Source: Legionella sp. W10-070 (lineage in GTDB: Bacteria; Pseudomonadota; Gammaproteobacteria; Legionellales; Legionellaceae). Taken from it: a DNA stretch of 56,041 bases. The stretch is taken from the NCBI RefSeq assembly GCF_900640175.1, contig NZ_CAAAJC010000019.1:1-56041 (forward strand), in the 5' to 3' direction. A model generated the notes under the pieces. The model had not been told where the DNA came from and did not search any database. It saw nothing but the letters and a program-made list of their open reading frames with translations. Position 1 is the stretch's first letter. Every line of letters begins with the position of its first letter. Both the position numbers and the translations under genes were made by a program. Positions 52,558 to 56,041 of the stretch are shown here, in pieces.

Positions 52558-53537
52558 TATATGATCAAAGCTATCGTAATGCCTTTTATGCAGCAATTTT
52601 CATCCATATTTTATTAGCTGTATTGTTGCTAATGGAACCTGATCATCAACGCCCTGTGATGACAGCCGCCAAAAATCAACCAAGTCAGGCTTTGCCTGTA
52701 GAACAAAATAAACAACCTAAGGATCAGGTGGTAAAGGCTGTCAGTGTTGATAATCAGGAAGTGATGGAGGCGGTTAATCGATTAAAACAGGAGCGAGCTG
52801 ATCAACTAAAGGCTGAGCAGGCACGGCAGCAGGCATTAGCAAAGCAAGCTGAGATGGCTCGTAAGGCACGCTTGAGAGAACAGCAGCAGTTAGCAAAATT
52901 AAAAGAAGAAGCAGAAAAGGTTGCGATTGCCCGTAAAAAACAAATGGAAGAAGAGCAACGTCGGTTAAGGCAATTAACATTGCAGAAAGAGCAGGAAGCA
53001 AAACGACTTGCAGAATTAAAGGCAAAACAACAGCAGCTTGAGAAGAAACAACGCGAAGAGACTGAAAAAATTGCGCAGCTGAAGAAAAAACAAGCGGAAG
53101 AAAAAGCAAGAGCTGAGAAAGAAAAGGTATTCAAAGAAGAGCTTGCCCGTGCTGAAAAAGCAAAGGCGGCAGAGATAGCTGAAAAACAACGCCAGGCAGC
53201 GGCTCAGCAGGCGGCTCAGGATGCAGCAAAAAAAGCTCATATTGCAGGAGAGGTTGATAAATATAAAGCTATGATTGTGAATGCAATAAGTCGTCAGTGG
53301 ATATTGCCCGAAAATGTCAACCGCGGTTTATCAAGCCAGTTTCGTATCCGTCTTGCTCCAGATGGTGCGGTATTGGAAGTGACTTTGACTCGCAGTAGTG
53401 GTGATCCTGTATTGGACCGTTCAGCTCAGACTGCTATTTATAAAGCATCACCGCTTCCTGTGCCGACTGATGCTGATGCTTTTAATATATTTCGCGACAT
53501 TAGTCTTACTGTACGTCCAGAGAATGTTAGGGGGTAA
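52554..53537 (+). CDS. tolA: TolA
   Basis: This 327-residue protein has one N-terminal helix anchoring it in the inner membrane, a long Lys/Glu/Ala-rich helical domain (about residues 65-230, repeated E-K-A-x and Q-Q-A units), and a C-terminal domain of about 90 residues ([39 protein letters not shown]) that binds TolB and Pal. TolQ and TolR drive its motion. The start overlaps tolR. Confidence 0.94.
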   Translation: MIYDQSYRNAFYAAIFIHILLAVLLLMEPDHQRPVMTAAKNQPSQALPVEQNKQPKDQVVKAVSVDNQEVMEAVNRLKQERADQLKAEQARQQALAKQAEMARKARLREQQQLAKLKEEAEKVAIARKKQMEEEQRRLRQLTLQKEQEAKRLAELKAKQQQLEKKQREETEKIAQLKKKQAEEKARAEKEKVFKEELARAEKAKAAEIAEKQRQAAAQQAAQDAAKKAHIAGEVDKYKAMIVNAISRQWILPENVNRGLSSQFRIRLAPDGAVLEVTLTRSSGDPVLDRSAQTAIYKASPLPVPTDADAFNIFRDISLTVRPENVRG

Positions 53538-53539
53538 AG

Positions 53540-54802
53540 GTGTTAAGTAAATGTTTAATCACGTGGTTTCTAATCTTGTTTTCAAGCACACTTTTCGCTG
53601 TGGATCTTGAATTAACGCAGGGTATCAATTCTGCTTTACCAATTGGAATTAATGCTTTTGGACATGATGAAGCTGGCAACCAATTATCTTCTGTTATAAA
53701 CAAAGACTTGCATTTTTCCGGACAGTTCAAGCTTGTTCCAATACCACAAAGCTATGACAATCAACCTTCAATCAATGCATGGCGCCAAGCGGGGGCTGAC
53801 AGTGTATTATCAGGACGAGTTAATAAAATTGGCTATAACCGCTATGAAGTGAATTTTGAATTGGTTGATGCAGTGGCGCAGGGAAGGCTATTGCTGTCAA
53901 AAAGCTATCAGGTCAGTGCAAATGAATTACGACCCTTGGCACATCATATCAGCGATGAGGTTTATCAAAAACTTACTGGAGAGCGTGGTATTTTTTCAAC
54001 TCGAATTGCCTATGTTTTAGTGCAACGCAATGGAGAGAGGGCAAAATACTTCCTCGAGGTCGCCGACGTTGATGGTCACCAGCCTCAAAGCCTGCTAGTT
54101 TCTACAGAGCCGATTATGTCACCTGCCTGGTCCCCTGATGGCCGGCAAATCGCTTATGTATCGTTTGAGAAGAAAAAAGCCCAGATTTTTACCGTCAATG
54201 TAGAAACTGGTCGCCGTCGCCTGGTAACTGATTTTGCCGGAATCAATGGAGCTCCTGCCTGGTCTGCAGATGGTCGTCAGCTTGCTGTCGTGCTCTCAAA
54301 AGGAGGCTCACCGAAAATTTATAGCGTCAATTTGGATAACGGCAGCATGAAACAATTAACATTTGGCGATGCCATTGATACCGAACCACGTTATTCGCCT
54401 GATGGACGTTCACTGCTGTTTACCTCAGGACGTGGGGGAGTACCGCAAGTTTATCGTTTGTCGTTGGCAGATGGTACTATCAGCCGTATGACCTATGAGG
54501 GGAATTATAACGCCAGGGCTTCCTATACGCCTGATCAAAAACATATTGTGATGCTGCATCGGGAAGATAAAAACTTTAATATCGCAGTACAGGATGAAGG
54601 CGGCCGGGTCACTCAATTGACCTTTTCCTCCATGGATGAGTCACCTTCAGTAGCCCCTAATGGGCGTTTGGTACTCTATGCTACCCACCAAAATGAGCGT
54701 GGCGTGCTAGGCGTTGTTTCTCTTGATGGACGGATTAAAATGACTTTACCGGCTCGAGAGGGGGATGTGCAGGAACCGGCTTGGTCGCCTTATTTAGGGT
54801 AG
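53540..54802 (+). CDS. tolB: TolB
   Basis: This 420-residue periplasmic protein has a signal peptide ([16 protein letters not shown]), an alpha/beta N-terminal domain and a six-bladed beta-propeller of [18 protein letters not shown] units (several repeats of P-x-W-S-x-D-G-R-x). It binds Pal and the TolA C-terminal domain. The start is GTG at 53540 with GGGG upstream. The gene that usually follows, pal, is not here. Confidence 0.95.
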   Translation: MLSKCLITWFLILFSSTLFAVDLELTQGINSALPIGINAFGHDEAGNQLSSVINKDLHFSGQFKLVPIPQSYDNQPSINAWRQAGADSVLSGRVNKIGYNRYEVNFELVDAVAQGRLLLSKSYQVSANELRPLAHHISDEVYQKLTGERGIFSTRIAYVLVQRNGERAKYFLEVADVDGHQPQSLLVSTEPIMSPAWSPDGRQIAYVSFEKKKAQIFTVNVETGRRRLVTDFAGINGAPAWSADGRQLAVVLSKGGSPKIYSVNLDNGSMKQLTFGDAIDTEPRYSPDGRSLLFTSGRGGVPQVYRLSLADGTISRMTYEGNYNARASYTPDQKHIVMLHREDKNFNIAVQDEGGRVTQLTFSSMDESPSVAPNGRLVLYATHQNERGVLGVVSLDGRIKMTLPAREGDVQEPAWSPYLG

Positions 54803-54809
54803 TTATAAA

Positions 54810-55646
54810 ATGCTCAAAAAGGTAAGTTATTATTGCTTGCTGGCTTTGCTGTTGAATCCATGCCTGATGGTGAGCAGCTACGGTTGGAATTCTCTGGGCC
54901 ACCGTCTGGTGGCTCAAATTGCTTATCACCACCTGACGCCACACACCAGGCAGGTTTTAAACCATTATAATCATGCACTGGATAAAGTATATAGACCGCA
55001 AAATTTGATCAATTCTGCGGCCTGGCTGGATAGTTTGCGCTATCAAAATGACTTCTGGCTTGGTTCAAAACATTACATCAACATTCCTTTTTCTCAGGAT
55101 GGTACAGCCTTGGAACCTCCAGCGGCTGAGAATGCAGTTTCGGCAATTAAAGCGGCGGAAAAATTAATGCAAACCAGTCTTGCAAGCGATTTTGATAAGG
55201 GATTTACCTTGCGGCTATTGCTGCATGTGGCAGGTGATATTCACCAACCGCTTCATGCCGCCAGCCAATTCAGTATACGCCATCCCCATGGTGATAAGGG
55301 AGGGAATCTCTTCTCATTAGGTTATAATCCCATCGCAACTAATCTCCATGCTTATTGGGATAAGGGTGGTGGTTTGTTAGACACAAAAAAGCACTATACT
55401 TCTGAACAGCTTAACCGAAAGGCTTATAGCATTGAAAAACGCTGGCCATGTCAGCCCAAAAAGATGACTCTTAATCCGGAAGTGTGGGCAAACGAATCGC
55501 ATCAATTGGCTGTTAACAATGCTTATCATATTCGCCCAGGAGAAAAACCATCCAGGCAATACCAGCGTATGGTTAAGTCTTTAACTGAGCAACGCCTGGC
55601 TCTTGCCGGTTGCCGTCTGGCATCTCTGTTAAATAAACTGGCCTAG
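54810..55646 (+). CDS. Exported S1/P1-type nuclease
   Basis: This 278-residue protein has a signal peptide ending before GWNSLGH; after cleavage Trp is at or next to the N-terminus, where it is a zinc ligand in P1 nuclease. Other ligand blocks are GHRLVAQIAYHHL, SAAWLDSLR, LLLHVAGDIHQPLHAA, GDKGGNLFSL and NLHAYWDKG. These three-zinc enzymes degrade single-stranded nucleic acid and 3'-nucleotides. It follows tolB by 7 bases and may be in the same transcript. A secreted role in nutrient gain from host nucleic acid is inferred. Confidence 0.92.
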   Translation: MLKKVSYYCLLALLLNPCLMVSSYGWNSLGHRLVAQIAYHHLTPHTRQVLNHYNHALDKVYRPQNLINSAAWLDSLRYQNDFWLGSKHYINIPFSQDGTALEPPAAENAVSAIKAAEKLMQTSLASDFDKGFTLRLLLHVAGDIHQPLHAASQFSIRHPHGDKGGNLFSLGYNPIATNLHAYWDKGGGLLDTKKHYTSEQLNRKAYSIEKRWPCQPKKMTLNPEVWANESHQLAVNNAYHIRPGEKPSRQYQRMVKSLTEQRLALAGCRLASLLNKLA

Positions 55647-55695
55647 TTACCTGGCAACAGGTGCAACTCTCGTATGGGTAAATTTAAGTTGCTAT

Positions 55696-55767
55696 CTCCG
55701 CGCAGGCGGAGATCCATGTTGAGTGCAGGTACGGTGCTACAACAAAAATGGATCTCCGCCTGCGCGG
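55696..55767. repeat. REP-like long inverted repeat
   Basis: CCGCGCAGGCGGAGATCCAT (55698-55717) is repeated in exact inverted form at 55748-55767, with a 30-base spacer. Each arm also contains its own small palindrome (CTCCGC/GCGGAG). It lies between the nuclease and its terminator. It is GC-rich against an AT-rich surround and resembles dispersed palindromic repeats. Confidence 0.65.
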
Positions 55768-55813
55768 ATGACAATTCTAACCAAAATTGTCATGAAAAAG
55801 ATGACTTGTAGTC

Positions 55814-55842
55814 GTTACTGCTTCAGTAACAGTTCTTTTTTT
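55814..55842 (+). terminator. Terminator after the S1/P1 nuclease gene
   Basis: GTTACTG (55814-55820) pairs with CAGTAAC (55824-55830) and is followed by AGTTCTTTTTTTCC. It probably ends the tol-nuclease transcript. Confidence 0.65.
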
Positions 55843-55886
55843 CCTATATGAGGGTTGCATCTCCTAGAGCAGCATATGATTTAAAT

Positions 55887-56041
55887 TTACGCAGCCAATT
55901 TTGTAGCAATATGTAAATTTGTTACCATAGCAGTTCTGTTTAAATCAAACTCATTCAGTCTTAATCCGAAATACCTGGCTCTTGGACCTTTTCGATTACA
56001 AATAGATGCAAGAGCATGTTCAACTTTAACACGTTCTCGGG
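55887..56041 (-). mobile_element. 3' end of an IS transposase (IS5/IS4-like DDE), cut by the window edge
   Basis: On the minus strand an open frame from the window edge to a stop at 55887 encodes the C-terminal 51 residues of a transposase. RERVKVEHALASICNRKGPR contains the catalytic Glu block (R-x-x-V-E-x-x-x-A), and ARYFGLRLNEFDLNRTAMV with NLHIATKLA is the usual end of IS5/IS1182-type transposases. The start and the rest of the element lie beyond the window. No terminal repeat was located. Confidence 0.8.

Noticed and set aside
52774..53240. Long Cys/Ser- and Leu-rich frames on the minus strand
   Set aside because: They are antisense shadows of the Lys/Glu/Ala-rich helical part of tolA.
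1..56041. CRISPR array, prophage or integrative element
   Set aside because: No evenly spaced repeat-spacer series, integrase or phage structural gene was seen; only the transposase end at the right edge is mobile.

Overview
The window is about 56 kb of a moderately AT-rich gammaproteobacterial chromosome. It almost certainly comes from a member of the Legionellaceae. The evidence is the zwf-pgl-edd-glk-eda-sugar transporter cluster flanked by a secreted glucoamylase, a phosphatidylcholine synthase gene, an extra CsrA-like gene, a large NAD-dependent glutamate dehydrogenase, and several proteins of the type Legionella injects through Dot/Icm (ankyrin repeats, eukaryotic-like and toxin-like domains). 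I cannot assign a species. All family assignments come from reading translated motifs; no database search was run.

Layout. 1-11981: a NagX-like membrane protein, the Entner-Doudoroff operon with a sugar porter, a short U-box-like protein, a GH15 glucoamylase and a phytase-like secreted esterase. The operon's glucokinase is broken: about 100 bases are missing, including the part that should encode the catalytic Asp. 12068-17564: a complete seven-gene Mrp Na+/H+ antiporter operon on the minus strand. 17703-26011: an accessory region with an ankyrin protein carrying a possible permuted papain-like domain, a protein resembling plant IQM calmodulin-binding proteins, a SnoaL-like protein, a ybgA/phrB photolyase pair, a candidate cholera/LT-type ADP-ribosyltransferase and a small unknown gene. 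26198-26373: tRNA-Arg(ACG) and tRNA-Ser(GCT). 26703-31994: the fadIJ-type beta-oxidation pair, an L,D-transpeptidase and a PAP2 phosphatase. 32006-34385: a divergent CsrA paralogue and the rpsF-rpsR-DUF2232-rplI operon. 34503-35978: a candidate CE-clan cysteine protease or YopJ-like acetyltransferase with a readable His-Asp-Gln-Cys set. 36021-45898: redox, membrane and lipid genes, an aldehyde dehydrogenase, a second YkuD protein without a signal peptide, and the 1625-residue glutamate dehydrogenase. 46324-49200: cytochrome b561, ygfZ, sdhE, a YgfX-like gene and an ECF sigma factor. 49356-56041: an SDR, ruvB, a decayed ybgC remnant, tolQRAB, an S1/P1 nuclease in the position where pal is usual, a REP-like palindrome and the 3' end of a transposase.

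How the genes fit together. GamA would release glucose from starch or glycogen, the porter would import it, and the Entner-Doudoroff enzymes would break it down. With glk broken, the phosphorylation step must be supplied elsewhere or the pathway is fed by glucose-6-phosphate. The strongest unusual material is the set of candidate effectors (17703-20339, 20399-21187, 24447-25484, 34503-35978, and less surely 8649-9281). Each sits next to ordinary housekeeping genes and carries a different eukaryote-directed domain. Two relics, glk and ybgC, show recent and older gene decay.
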